This document shows positions 15,760 through 23,079 of a stretch of DNA of 64,000 bases, piece by piece (position 1 is the stretch's first letter; every line of letters begins with the position of its first letter). The DNA is from Barnesiella propionica (GTDB lineage Bacteria; Bacteroidota; Bacteroidia; Bacteroidales; Barnesiellaceae), in contig NZ_JAOQJK010000002.1 of NCBI RefSeq assembly GCF_025567045.1, positions 310,001-374,000 on the forward strand. The letters run 5' to 3'. Under the pieces are notes generated by a model. The model made no database searches. It was not told the DNA's origin and saw nothing but the letters and a program-made list of their open reading frames with translations. The position numbers were made by a program, and so were the translations under genes.

Positions 15760-17274
15760 ATGTATTCTTCAGAAGATTTGCAATTATTAGCCTCTAAGGG
15801 CATAACCGAAAAACAGATAGAAGAACAACTCTGTTGTTTTATGAAGGGTTTTCCTTTTTTGAAAATAGATGCTTCGGCCTCAATCGGTAACGGGATTTTG
15901 TCGGTGTCTCCCCAAGAGGCCGGAACATATTTGAATGTTTGGGAACAATATCTGAATGAGAATCATAAGATAGTAAAATTTGTCCCAGCATCGGGTGCGG
16001 CAAGCCGTATGTTCAAAAACTTGTTCGAATTTACATCTGCCTCGTATGATGTACCTACTACCGAGTTTGAGAAAAAGTTTTTTAAAGATATCCGAAAATT
16101 TGCTTTTTATTCCGACCTGAATGCCGTATGCAAGAAAAATAATGGTCATAGTGTTGAAGAACTTATGGTATCGGGAGAATATAAGGCTGTAGTTTTAAAT
16201 CTTCTGGAAGAAAAAGGACTTAATTATGGTTTTTTACCTAAAGGCATGCTTAAATTTCATCATTACGACAATGTAGATCGTACAGCTATGGAAGAGCATT
16301 TGGCCGAAGGAGCCATGTATGCTGCTAATAAAAGTAAAGAGGTAAATGTTCATTTTACAGTTTCGCATGAGCATATGCCGTTTTTTAAAGAATTGGTTGC
16401 AAAAAAACAAGCCCTATATGAAAAAGAATTCGGAGTAAAATACGATATTGGTTTTTCGGAGCAAAAACCTTCTACCGATACTATTGCAGCCGATATGGAT
16501 AACGAACCATTCAGGGAAAACGGGAAATTGGTTTTTCGCCCTGGTGGACACGGAGCTTTAATTGAGAATCTGAATGATATAGATGCAGATGTTATATTTG
16601 TAAAAAATATAGATAATGTAGTTCCGGACAGGTTGAAAGATGAAACGGTTTATTATAAAAAATTAATAGGAGGGGTTCTTATCAGTCTTAAACAGAAGAT
16701 TGATAATTATGTCCGGTTACTTAAAAGCGGAAAATATACGATGGACGATTTACGTGAGATGATAGAATTTATGCATCGCAGATTATTTATACGTAATCCG
16801 GAAACAAAAAATCTGGAAGATGGTGAACTGGCTCTTTATTTGTTGAAAAAATTAGATCGTCCGATTCGTGTCTGTGGTATGGTAAAAAATGTAGGAGAAC
16901 CGGGTGGAGGACCGTTTTTGGCATATAATGAGGATGGAACTATCTCTTTGCAGATTTTGGAGAGTTCACAGATAGACGTTAATAATCCCCGTGCAAAAGC
17001 ACAATTTGAATCTGGAACTCATTTTAATCCGGTAGATTTGGTCTGTTCGGTAAAAGGAGTGGATGGAAAATTTGATTTGCCGAAGTATGTTGACAAAAAT
17101 ACAGGTTTCATTTCATATAAATCAAAAGGAGGCAAAGACTTGAAAGCGTTGGAGTTGCCGGGATTGTGGAATGGAGCTATGAGCGACTGGAATACATTGT
17201 TCGTAGAAGTGCCTATCGAAACTTTTAATCCTGTAAAGACCGTGAACGATTTGTTAAGGGATCAACATCAATAA
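15760..17274 (+). CDS. DUF4301 family protein
   Basis: At 504 residues this matches a conserved Bacteroidetes family known as DUF4301; I recognise it from its start (SSEDLQLLASKGITEKQIEEQ) and from conserved stretches such as KFVPASGAASRMFKNL and PGGHGALIENL. Those stretches, with a Gly-rich loop followed by Arg, and the later VKNIDNVVPDR, resemble nucleotidyltransferase (UDP-sugar pyrophosphorylase-like) proteins, so a sugar-nucleotide role is possible. There is no signal peptide. It is monocistronic, with its own terminator. The function is unproven. Confidence 0.75.
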   Translation: MYSSEDLQLLASKGITEKQIEEQLCCFMKGFPFLKIDASASIGNGILSVSPQEAGTYLNVWEQYLNENHKIVKFVPASGAASRMFKNLFEFTSASYDVPTTEFEKKFFKDIRKFAFYSDLNAVCKKNNGHSVEELMVSGEYKAVVLNLLEEKGLNYGFLPKGMLKFHHYDNVDRTAMEEHLAEGAMYAANKSKEVNVHFTVSHEHMPFFKELVAKKQALYEKEFGVKYDIGFSEQKPSTDTIAADMDNEPFRENGKLVFRPGGHGALIENLNDIDADVIFVKNIDNVVPDRLKDETVYYKKLIGGVLISLKQKIDNYVRLLKSGKYTMDDLREMIEFMHRRLFIRNPETKNLEDGELALYLLKKLDRPIRVCGMVKNVGEPGGGPFLAYNEDGTISLQILESSQIDVNNPRAKAQFESGTHFNPVDLVCSVKGVDGKFDLPKYVDKNTGFISYKSKGGKDLKALELPGLWNGAMSDWNTLFVEVPIETFNPVKTVNDLLRDQHQ

Positions 17275-17280
17275 TATAAT

Positions 17281-17315
17281 AAAAGGCGATAATCACTGTG
17301 GTTATCGCTTTTTTT
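17281..17315 (+). terminator. Terminator after the DUF4301 gene
   Basis: GCGATAA at 17286-17292 pairs with TTATCGC at 17302-17308, followed by seven T. Confidence 0.85.
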
Positions 17316-17349
17316 GTGTACTTTTGGCACTATAACTAGAAATAACTTT

Positions 17350-18735
17350 ATGAGATTTGATGAATTAGATTTAGAAGAAAGTGTTTTACAGGGATTAGAT
17401 GCCATGAATTTCAGGGAAACTACGCCTGTGCAGGAACTCACTATACCCGTTATTTTGAAAAAAAGAGATTTGATTGCGTGCGCTCAGACCGGAACAGGAA
17501 AAACAGCTGCTTATATACTTCCGCTATTGAATTTGCTTATAAAAGAGAAACCGGCGAAGGATGCTATACGTGCCGTTATTGTTGCTCCAACCCGAGAACT
17601 TGCTCAACAAATAGATATGCAGTTTGAAGGTTTTTCTTATTTTCTTCCTATTTCGACTGTCGTTATATCGGGAGGAGGAGACGGTGCTTCCTGGGATCAG
17701 CAAAAGAGAGGACTGAATATGGGGGCCGATATTATTATTGCAACTCCGGGCAGGTTGCTTTCTCATATGAAAATAATGAATATTGATTTTTCGAAAGTTC
17801 AGTATTTTATTCTGGATGAAGCGGACAGAATGCTGGATATGGGTTTTTACGATGATATCATGCAAATAGGAAAGAGTTTGCCGGTAGACCGTCAGACGAT
17901 CCTTTTTTCTGCGACAATGCCACCTAAAATCCGCCAACTGGCCAAAAATATATTGCGTGATCCTGTGGAAATAAATGTAGCGATATCAAAGCCGAACGAA
18001 GCTATCGTACAAAGCGCATACATATGTTATGAACCTCAGAAAATGGGAATTATAGAGGATTTGTTCCAGAAACCCTCTGGAAGTAAAACGATCATTTTTG
18101 CTTCATCCAAACTAAAAGTGAAAGATTTGGCATATACTTTGAAAAAGAAGAAACTGAAAGTGGCAGCTATGCATTCCGATCTGGAGCAATCTCAACGGGA
18201 AGAGGTTATGCTGGATTTTAAGAATAATAAAATAGATATACTGGTTGCTACAGATATAGTATCCAGAGGTATCGATATCGATTCGATAGGGTTAGTCATA
18301 AATTATGATGTGCCTCATGATCCAGAAGATTATATTCACCGTATAGGCCGTACGGCACGTGCTAATGCTGAAGGGGCAGCCATAACTTTTGTGTCGGAAA
18401 AAGACCAGAGTAAATTTCATCGGATAGAATCATTTATCGGGCGGGAAATTGATAAAGCAGTTTTGCCAGAAGGTTTGGGTGAAGCCCCTGAATATGCTCC
18501 CGAGAAGAGAAGAGGTAGTAATTACGGAAGAAGAGGGTCGAAACATGGTGATAATAGGGGCAGAGGACGTGCAGACCGTGCGCGGAATGAGCATTCCAAA
18601 CATTTTAGAAAAAAAACGGATAATAATGATTCTGTATCGGGAAACGATGAAAGCCAGGGAAGTTATCCTAAGAATAAAAAACGCTATTATCGCCCGAAAC
18701 GTAATACAAATAACGACACTGGGAAAAAAGATTAA
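17350..18735 (+). CDS. rhlE: DEAD-box RNA helicase, RhlE type
   Basis: The start at 17350 gives MRFDELDLEESVLQGL and 461 residues. An upstream in-frame ATG at 17314 lies inside the preceding terminator and is unlikely. All DEAD-box motifs are present: TPVQELTIP (Q), AQTGTGKTAAY (I), PTRELAQQ (Ia), ATPGR (Ib), DEAD (II), SAT (III), FASSK (IV), ATDIVSRGIDI (V) and HRIGRTARA (VI). The last 90 residues are basic and rich in R, G, N and S, as in RhlE/CsdA-type helicases that work on ribosomal or messenger RNA in the cold. A mobile element lies 10 bases after its stop, so the original terminator may have been displaced. Confidence 0.92.
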   Translation: MRFDELDLEESVLQGLDAMNFRETTPVQELTIPVILKKRDLIACAQTGTGKTAAYILPLLNLLIKEKPAKDAIRAVIVAPTRELAQQIDMQFEGFSYFLPISTVVISGGGDGASWDQQKRGLNMGADIIIATPGRLLSHMKIMNIDFSKVQYFILDEADRMLDMGFYDDIMQIGKSLPVDRQTILFSATMPPKIRQLAKNILRDPVEINVAISKPNEAIVQSAYICYEPQKMGIIEDLFQKPSGSKTIIFASSKLKVKDLAYTLKKKKLKVAAMHSDLEQSQREEVMLDFKNNKIDILVATDIVSRGIDIDSIGLVINYDVPHDPEDYIHRIGRTARANAEGAAITFVSEKDQSKFHRIESFIGREIDKAVLPEGLGEAPEYAPEKRRGSNYGRRGSKHGDNRGRGRADRARNEHSKHFRKKTDNNDSVSGNDESQGSYPKNKKRYYRPKRNTNNDTGKKD

Positions 18736-18745
18736 CCAGATTGGT

Positions 18746-18781
18746 AAAAAAATAACGCATCTATATGCTTTAATGTACCCA
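18746..18781 (+). repeat. Left terminal inverted repeat of the island
   Basis: The core starts ACGCATCTATAT at 18755 and is preceded by an A-rich stretch. Its reverse complement recurs at the right end with about 30 of 36 bases identical. It begins 10 bases after the rhlE stop codon. Confidence 0.7.
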
Positions 18782-18819
18782 GATAATTTTGCAAATCCTA
18801 AACTGTAGTATAATTACAA

Positions 18820-19284
18820 TATATGGAAATAAAAAACATGGCGGAGCCTGCTTACCATGTTTTGATAGGGGAATAAAATCAATAATCGCTTTATCGGATT
18901 GCAGAAATACATTTGATTCATTGTTATTATTGCCTTTTAATCTATAATGATTTTGTATAACTGTCCGTCAATAATTTGATAACAAAAGTTATTCATTTGT
19001 ACTTCCTTTCTGTTTTTATAAAATGCTCGGTATTGCAGGCTACTGGGCACTTTTGTATTGTGATAATATTGACACGCATATTATACGCGAAAAAGTGTCA
19101 CTAATAAACGCTAAAAAATCAATTGAATTTTGTTAAAGTGTATAAAAATGGTCAATTAGGAAACTGATTGACCATTTTTTATTTTGCTGATATTCAGTAT
19201 AATGCGATAAAATATGAAACTATTTATCATTTTTAGTGCAAATTTGCCACTCAGTGTAGTACTATATCCATATAAAAATGGAAT
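18820..19284. other. Non-coding left part of the island
   Basis: No open frame with coding character is seen. The stretch contains a 9-base-pair hairpin (18833-18841 with 18854-18862, AAAACATGG), a short GACAC/GTGTC inverted pair near 19070-19100, and the strong terminator at 19144-19182. Confidence 0.5.
19144..19182. terminator. Strong 16-base-pair terminator hairpin with a GAAA loop
   Basis: 19144-19159 pairs with 19164-19179 over 16 positions (one G-T pair) and closes on a GAAA tetraloop. Runs of A and T flank it, so it can work on both strands. Confidence 0.8.
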
Positions 19285-19741
19285 ATGCTACAATTTGAGT
19301 CACTTTTACATTTGATAGATACCTTGCATACTGAGGAGGAATGCAGGCAATATCTTGAAGATGTCAGATGGAATGGAAATCCTGTCTGTCCTCATTGTAG
19401 TAGCATTTCAGATAAGCTCTAATATATGAACTTGTCGAGAAAGGAACTACAATAGTTTCGGACGGTTGGCAAGGGGTTATATTCATGAAGTTGTAGACCA
19501 TAGTCATGGAGAATACATAAAGCATGGTTTCCATGCCAATTCGATTGAAGGATTTTGGAGTCAATTGAAACGTGGCATATTAGGAATATACCATTTAGTA
19601 ACGCCAAAGTATTTAGCAAAATATTGCTATGAATTTGCATTGAGATATAATACAAGAGATATATCAGACGGTAACAGGTTTAGCCAATTCATTATCTTTG
19701 CAGATAAAAGATTAAGATATTGTGAATTAGTGTATCCGTAA
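19285..19741 (+). pseudogene. Decayed IS1595 (ISXO2-like) transposase with an internal deletion
   Basis: The first 45 codons (19285-19422) encode the N-terminal zinc-ribbon segment of IS1595-type transposases (GNPVCPHCSS) and then stop. From 19425 the sequence resumes in another frame with the end of the DDE domain: VEKGTTIVSDGWQ, which holds a catalytic Asp, then after a second frameshift near 19465 the stretch HGFHANSIEGFWSQLKRG, which holds the catalytic Glu. It ends with LAKYCYEFALRYNTRD at the C terminus. The region between the zinc ribbon and the second Asp, about half the protein, is missing. No active enzyme can be made. The remnant lies inside the inverted-repeat island and could be its former transposase or an unrelated IS that landed there. 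Confidence 0.8.
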
Positions 19742-19789
19742 TTTTGCAATTAATGGCAGCTCATGTATAGAACGCATAAACAAATTCAT

Positions 19790-19797
19790 TATCTTTG
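19790..19797 (+). promoter_or_regulatory. -7 box in front of the structured RNA
   Basis: TATCTTTG is a perfect TAnnTTTG box, and the RNA hairpins begin 4 bases later, where transcription would start. No -33 TTG is found at the normal distance, so the promoter may be weak or need an activator. Confidence 0.45.
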
Positions 19798-19800
19798 TAG

Positions 19801-20030
19801 TGTCTTAGCAATGAGACATACATAGTAAATGGAAAGCGTTTAGCTTATTCCTCATTGATGAATCTGGACAATTCAATCTGTGTTGAGGGATTAAGAAAGA
19901 TACGTTCTCCTTTGGTTTCGTATATGTACAAAAACATATAAGAGCCAAAGGCGTGAGCTGTTTTCTTATGTTCAACACAGGTTTGTCCAGAACCTATCAA
20001 TGGCGTAAGTTAACAGTCTTGCGCCTTTCC
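19801..20030 (+). ncRNA. Strongly structured RNA element of unknown class
   Basis: The core is a 129-base hairpin made of five nested perfect helices: 19863-19871 with 19983-19991, 19878-19886 with 19972-19980, 19892-19898 with 19962-19968, 19909-19915 with 19945-19951, and 19921-19927 with 19934-19940. Together these give 39 base pairs. On the 5' side, CAATGAG (19809-19815) pairs with CTCATTG (19851-19857) around a small AAGC/GCTT hairpin. On the 3' side, 20002-20009 pairs with 20018-20025, followed by a T-rich stretch that may be a weak terminator. It could be an independent small RNA or a regulatory leader of the gene at 20082. I do not recognise 6S RNA, tmRNA, SRP RNA or RNase P signatures. 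Confidence 0.7.
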
Positions 20031-20081
20031 TGTATTTGATAACTCCTTTTTGGGACTGGAAGGAAAGAAAACTTATTTAAT

Positions 20082-20306
20082 ATGAAAAATTATTTTTGTG
20101 AGAAATGCAAAACGCTTGTAACAAGTAACCAGCCACCGTATCCACATAATTGTCCAAGTGGAGGGAATCATAAATGGACGGATTTAGGAGAAATTGGCAA
20201 TGATACTTATCAGTGCGGGAAATGCGGACTTGTTGTAAAATCAAAAAATATGCCATATCCGTTTAGTTGTCCCAATGGTGGAACTCATCAGTGGAATAAA
20301 CTTTAG
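20082..20306 (+). CDS. Small protein of two tandem zinc-ribbon repeats
   Basis: The 74-residue protein consists almost entirely of two copies of a unit of about 32 residues: residues 4-35 (start YFCEKCKTLV, end GGNHKWTDL) and residues 43-74 (start YQCGKCGLVV, end GGTHQWNKL). Each unit has the pattern C-x2-C, then PYP, then CP-x-GG-x-H-x-W. The three Cys and the His could bind one zinc ion per unit. The protein should be cytoplasmic and may bind nucleic acid or a partner protein. I recall similar single units in short proteins of Bacteroidales but no assigned function. A GIY-YIG-like gene follows after 12 bases, and the structured RNA lies directly upstream. Confidence 0.7.
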   Translation: MKNYFCEKCKTLVTSNQPPYPHNCPSGGNHKWTDLGEIGNDTYQCGKCGLVVKSKNMPYPFSCPNGGTHQWNKL

Positions 20307-20318
20307 AATAACTTGAAA

Positions 20319-20753
20319 ATGTCTGATTATGAGGAAATCGTTATTGACTGGTCAAAGAGACATAAAATTGACACAGTTGATGATATTAAAAAAATTGATA
20401 CAGATAAAACAAACGTCCTGTATCAATTATATGGCGACCATCACATTTATGGCAGAGATACGTTGTTGTACATTGGCATTTCCACCTATGCGGATAATCG
20501 AATTAAAGCGCATTTGAATGGAATTTTTGGCTATGTGAATAATCTTAGCGTGTCATTTGGCAAAATAGAGCATTATAATGATAGCTTAGAGATACCTGAA
20601 TCTATCTTGATTGCATGTCATAAGCCAAGTTATAATAAGGAGTTTATCCATGATATATCTCCACAAGCTAAGGTGCATAAAATTATCATAATAAACAATG
20701 GTAATAATGAAGCATTGAAAACTTGTTGCACCAATTTTTGGTGGTTAAATTGA
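20319..20753 (+). CDS. GIY-YIG nuclease-like protein
   Basis: With the ATG at 20319 the protein has 144 residues. After an N-terminal helical stretch, the GIY-YIG pattern can be followed: VLYQLYG at about residues 33-39, LLYIGIS about 15 residues later, then NRIKAHL with the catalytic Arg, then PESILIACHKPSYN with the catalytic Glu and the family's final Asn. All key positions are filled, so an active endonuclease fold is plausible. It has no separate DNA-binding domain of the usual homing-endonuclease kind; the neighbouring zinc-ribbon protein might supply that. It ends 17 bases before a perfect terminator. Function unknown; nuclease, repair or mobile-element roles are possible. Confidence 0.65.
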   Translation: MSDYEEIVIDWSKRHKIDTVDDIKKIDTDKTNVLYQLYGDHHIYGRDTLLYIGISTYADNRIKAHLNGIFGYVNNLSVSFGKIEHYNDSLEIPESILIACHKPSYNKEFIHDISPQAKVHKIIIINNGNNEALKTCCTNFWWLN

Positions 20754-20770
20754 TGATATGTTGAAACTGA

Positions 20771-20808
20771 AAAGCCAAGCTACTATAAATGTAGTTTGGC
20801 TTTTTTTT
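20771..20808 (+). terminator. Terminator of the zinc-ribbon/GIY-YIG transcript
   Basis: 20774-20783 pairs with 20791-20800 over 10 positions with one G-T pair, flanked by AAA and eight T. Confidence 0.85.
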
Positions 20809-20855
20809 GTTGTAAAAGTAGTATACATTACAAAGGATTAAAAACACAAAGCATT

Positions 20856-20891
20856 TTGGTACATCAAAGTATATAGATGCGTATTTTTATT
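20856..20891 (-). repeat. Right terminal inverted repeat of the island
   Basis: Inverted copy of the left end. The core ends GATGCGT at 20882 and a T-rich stretch follows, mirroring the A-rich outer part of the left end. Three mismatches fall in the 27-base core. Confidence 0.7.
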
Positions 20892-21101
20892 TTGGTTGTC
20901 TTATTCTTGCCAGGAATCTCACTTATGACAAAACCGAAAATAATATTAAGAACAATATCAGAAATAATATTATATTAATAAACAATTAAATGATAAATCC
21001 GCCTTATTTTGAATTATTCTTAAACCATTAACATAATTAATACGTTTTTCTTATCGGTTACTTTTTTTGTTATAACTTCGCTAAAAAATAAAATAAAGAA
21101 T
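20892..21101. other. AT-rich flank between the island and the next operon
   Basis: No gene is visible. The last 50 bases hold TATAACTTCG, a possible imperfect -7 box for the gene at 21102. Confidence 0.4.
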
Positions 21102-22013
21102 ATGAAAATCGGTTCAATTCCTTTCAGGCCTATAACGATAGCCGATAAAGAAATTATTACCAGTTATACTTTTTTTTCCAATTTACGAAATTGTGATTTT
21201 TCATTTGCCAATATATGCAGTTGGCGTTTTTTATATGATAGTGAATTTGCTGTTGTGAATGATCTGTTATTAATCAGGTTTTGGATTGACGAAGGAAGAG
21301 TGGCATATATGATGCCGGTAGGCTCAGGCAATATAGTGCAGGCAATTCGGGAGTTGGAACAAGATGCCGAAAGACAGGAGCATGCCCTGTGTATTTTGGG
21401 AGTATCGTCCGACTCGAAAAATTTTCTTGAATCAGTTTTTCCCCAGGAATTTAAATTTATTCCCGAGCGTGATTATTACGATTATATTTATCTTAGAGAC
21501 GATCTGATACGTTTAGCAGGTAAGAAGTATCAGTCTAAACGCAATTTTATAAATCGTTTTATGCAGGCATATCCGCAATATTCTTTTACAGCTATAACTC
21601 CGGAAATAGTTCCGCAATGTCTCGAACTGGAATCGGTCTGGTGTAAGGAGAACGGATGTGAAGAAGATGAAGCATTATTGAACGAGCGACGATCTATGAC
21701 TTTTGCTTTAAATCATTATGAGGAGTTGGACATATTAGGGGCCGCTTTGTGGGTAGACGGCAAGATTGTGGCTTTTACTTATGGTGCACCGATTAACGGA
21801 GACACGTTCGGCGTACATGTCGAGAAAGCCGATACGACGATAGAAGGGGCTTATCAGGTAATCAATAAATTGTTTGCGGAACTTATCCCTGAAAAATATA
21901 TTTATATCAATAGGGAAGAAGATCTTGGCTTGCCGGGATTGAGAAAATCCAAACTTTCTTATCATCCTTATATTTTGCTGGAAAAATATGCAGCGATAAA
22001 ATTCAGAGAATAA
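21102..22013 (+). CDS. DUF2156 (phosphatidylglycerol lysyltransferase-like) domain protein
   Basis: The 303-residue protein matches the soluble DUF2156 type found in Bacteroidales, which has the double GNAT fold of the catalytic part of aminoacyl-phosphatidylglycerol synthases but no membrane region. Telling stretches are RDYYDYIYLRDDLIRLAGKK, KRNFINRF, ALWVDGKIVAFTYG and NREEDLGLPGLRKSK. The last is typical of the family's C terminus. A role in adding amino acids to lipids or peptides is possible but not shown. Its stop overlaps the start of the next gene by one base (TAATG), so translation is coupled. Confidence 0.8.
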   Translation: MKIGSIPFRPITIADKEIITSYTFFSNLRNCDFSFANICSWRFLYDSEFAVVNDLLLIRFWIDEGRVAYMMPVGSGNIVQAIRELEQDAERQEHALCILGVSSDSKNFLESVFPQEFKFIPERDYYDYIYLRDDLIRLAGKKYQSKRNFINRFMQAYPQYSFTAITPEIVPQCLELESVWCKENGCEEDEALLNERRSMTFALNHYEELDILGAALWVDGKIVAFTYGAPINGDTFGVHVEKADTTIEGAYQVINKLFAELIPEKYIYINREEDLGLPGLRKSKLSYHPYILLEKYAAIKFRE

Positions 22014-23062
22014 TGGAAAAGCAACAAGTAATAGATTTATGGCAAACTTGTTTTCAGGACGATGAAAGCTTTGTGTCTCTTTATTTCAGCCGGGTATATA
22101 AAGATGAAAACACAATAGGCTATTCTGAAAATAATAAATTGGTCTCGGTATTACAAATGATTCCTTATACGATGACTTTTCATAAAACGGAAATAAAGCT
22201 GGCTTATATTTCAGGTGCTGCTACATCCCCTGATTTTCGGGATCGTGGTTTAATGACCAGATTACTGGGTGATGCTTATAAGACAATGAGAGAACGTGGT
22301 ATACCTCTTTCTGTACTTATTCCTGCCCAGCCCTGGCTGTATGGCTATTATGGACGTATGGGATATTCTCCGGTTTTTTACCAGAAGGTGGAACGATATA
22401 CTTCTGTTCATAATTTTCATGAAATGCCTGGTTTCCATCGTGCAGATGTTTCGAAAAAAGAAATATATGTTTTTTTCGACCGGATGATGAAATGTCGCCC
22501 TTGTTGCGTACAACATACGTTTGAGGATTTCGAAGTAATTTGTGATGATCTGGAACAAAGTGGGGGAGAGCTCGTTGCTATGGCCGACGATTTAAACAAT
22601 ATCGTCGCATTGGCATTCGTTCAGGTACATGACGGAGAAGCATGGATAATTGAATCTCTTTATTCCCATGATAAAATAAAAGATATATTAATGGGAGAGG
22701 TTACACGTATTTTTCCTGGTATGTCTTTAAATCTGATAATTATACCTTCAGTAAATACTACTGATAATGTAAGATTCGGAATGGCACGGGTTATTGATGC
22801 GGAAAAATTACTGGGATTAGTAGCTGCTGCTTATCCTTATTTTAAATGTACGATACGCTTATCGGATGATATACTTTTGGAGAATAATGGTTTTTTTGTA
22901 ATTTCGAATGGTAAATGTTTTATTATCGATGAAAAAGATATAGAACCCGATTATGATATAAATATCGAAACATTGGCTTCTATGTTGTTTGGGGATAATC
23001 ATGTGGCAGAATTATTGTCGTTTCCGTCTCAAAGACCTTATATGAGCTTGATGTTGAATTAA
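22013..23062 (+). CDS. Eis-like GNAT acetyltransferase with a C-terminal SCP2-like domain
   Basis: The 349-residue protein has an N-terminal GNAT domain. The acetyl-CoA loop region YISGAATSPDFRDRGLMTRL is at about residues 65-84 and LIPAQPWLYGYYGRMGY follows. A second, shorter GNAT-like region comes next, and the last 90 residues resemble the sterol-carrier fold that ends Eis-type enzymes. Such proteins acetylate amines on small molecules or proteins in the cytoplasm. It is coupled to the DUF2156 gene by a TAATG overlap, so the two may act on the same substrate. Confidence 0.8.
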   Translation: MEKQQVIDLWQTCFQDDESFVSLYFSRVYKDENTIGYSENNKLVSVLQMIPYTMTFHKTEIKLAYISGAATSPDFRDRGLMTRLLGDAYKTMRERGIPLSVLIPAQPWLYGYYGRMGYSPVFYQKVERYTSVHNFHEMPGFHRADVSKKEIYVFFDRMMKCRPCCVQHTFEDFEVICDDLEQSGGELVAMADDLNNIVALAFVQVHDGEAWIIESLYSHDKIKDILMGEVTRIFPGMSLNLIIIPSVNTTDNVRFGMARVIDAEKLLGLVAAAYPYFKCTIRLSDDILLENNGFFVISNGKCFIIDEKDIEPDYDINIETLASMLFGDNHVAELLSFPSQRPYMSLMLN

Positions 23063-23079
23063 TTATTTTTTTAATACTG

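Larger units (their letters stand above)
18746..20891. mobile_element. Non-autonomous transposon-like island bounded by inverted repeats
   Basis: The two ends of this 2146-base stretch are imperfect inverted repeats (18746-18781 and 20856-20891). Of the inner 27 bases, 24 match. Outside both ends, at the same distance, is the pentamer TTGGT (18741-18745 and 20892-20896), a possible target-site duplication. Further inside, AATCCT plus a TGTA-rich element (18794-18819) recurs inverted at 20818-20839. The island holds a decayed IS1595-type transposase, a structured RNA, a small zinc-ribbon gene, a GIY-YIG-like gene and two strong terminators. IS1595-family elements are known to include members that carry passenger genes, which fits. 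They usually make 8-base duplications, which does not fit a 5-base one. Confidence 0.65.

Noticed and set aside
18449..18808. 119-codon frame overlapping the end of rhlE
   Set aside because: A shadow of the RG-rich tail of rhlE in another frame that happens to stay open into the island end.
19682..19800. Repeat of ATTCATTATCTTTG at 19687 and 19777-19797
   Set aside because: Two short AT-rich copies; the first lies in the transposase remnant. One may be a chance likeness of a -7 box, and no array or duplication is formed.
19801..20080. Retron msr-msd RNA
   Set aside because: The long hairpin is suggestive, but no reverse transcriptase gene is found anywhere near, and the two following genes are unrelated to one.
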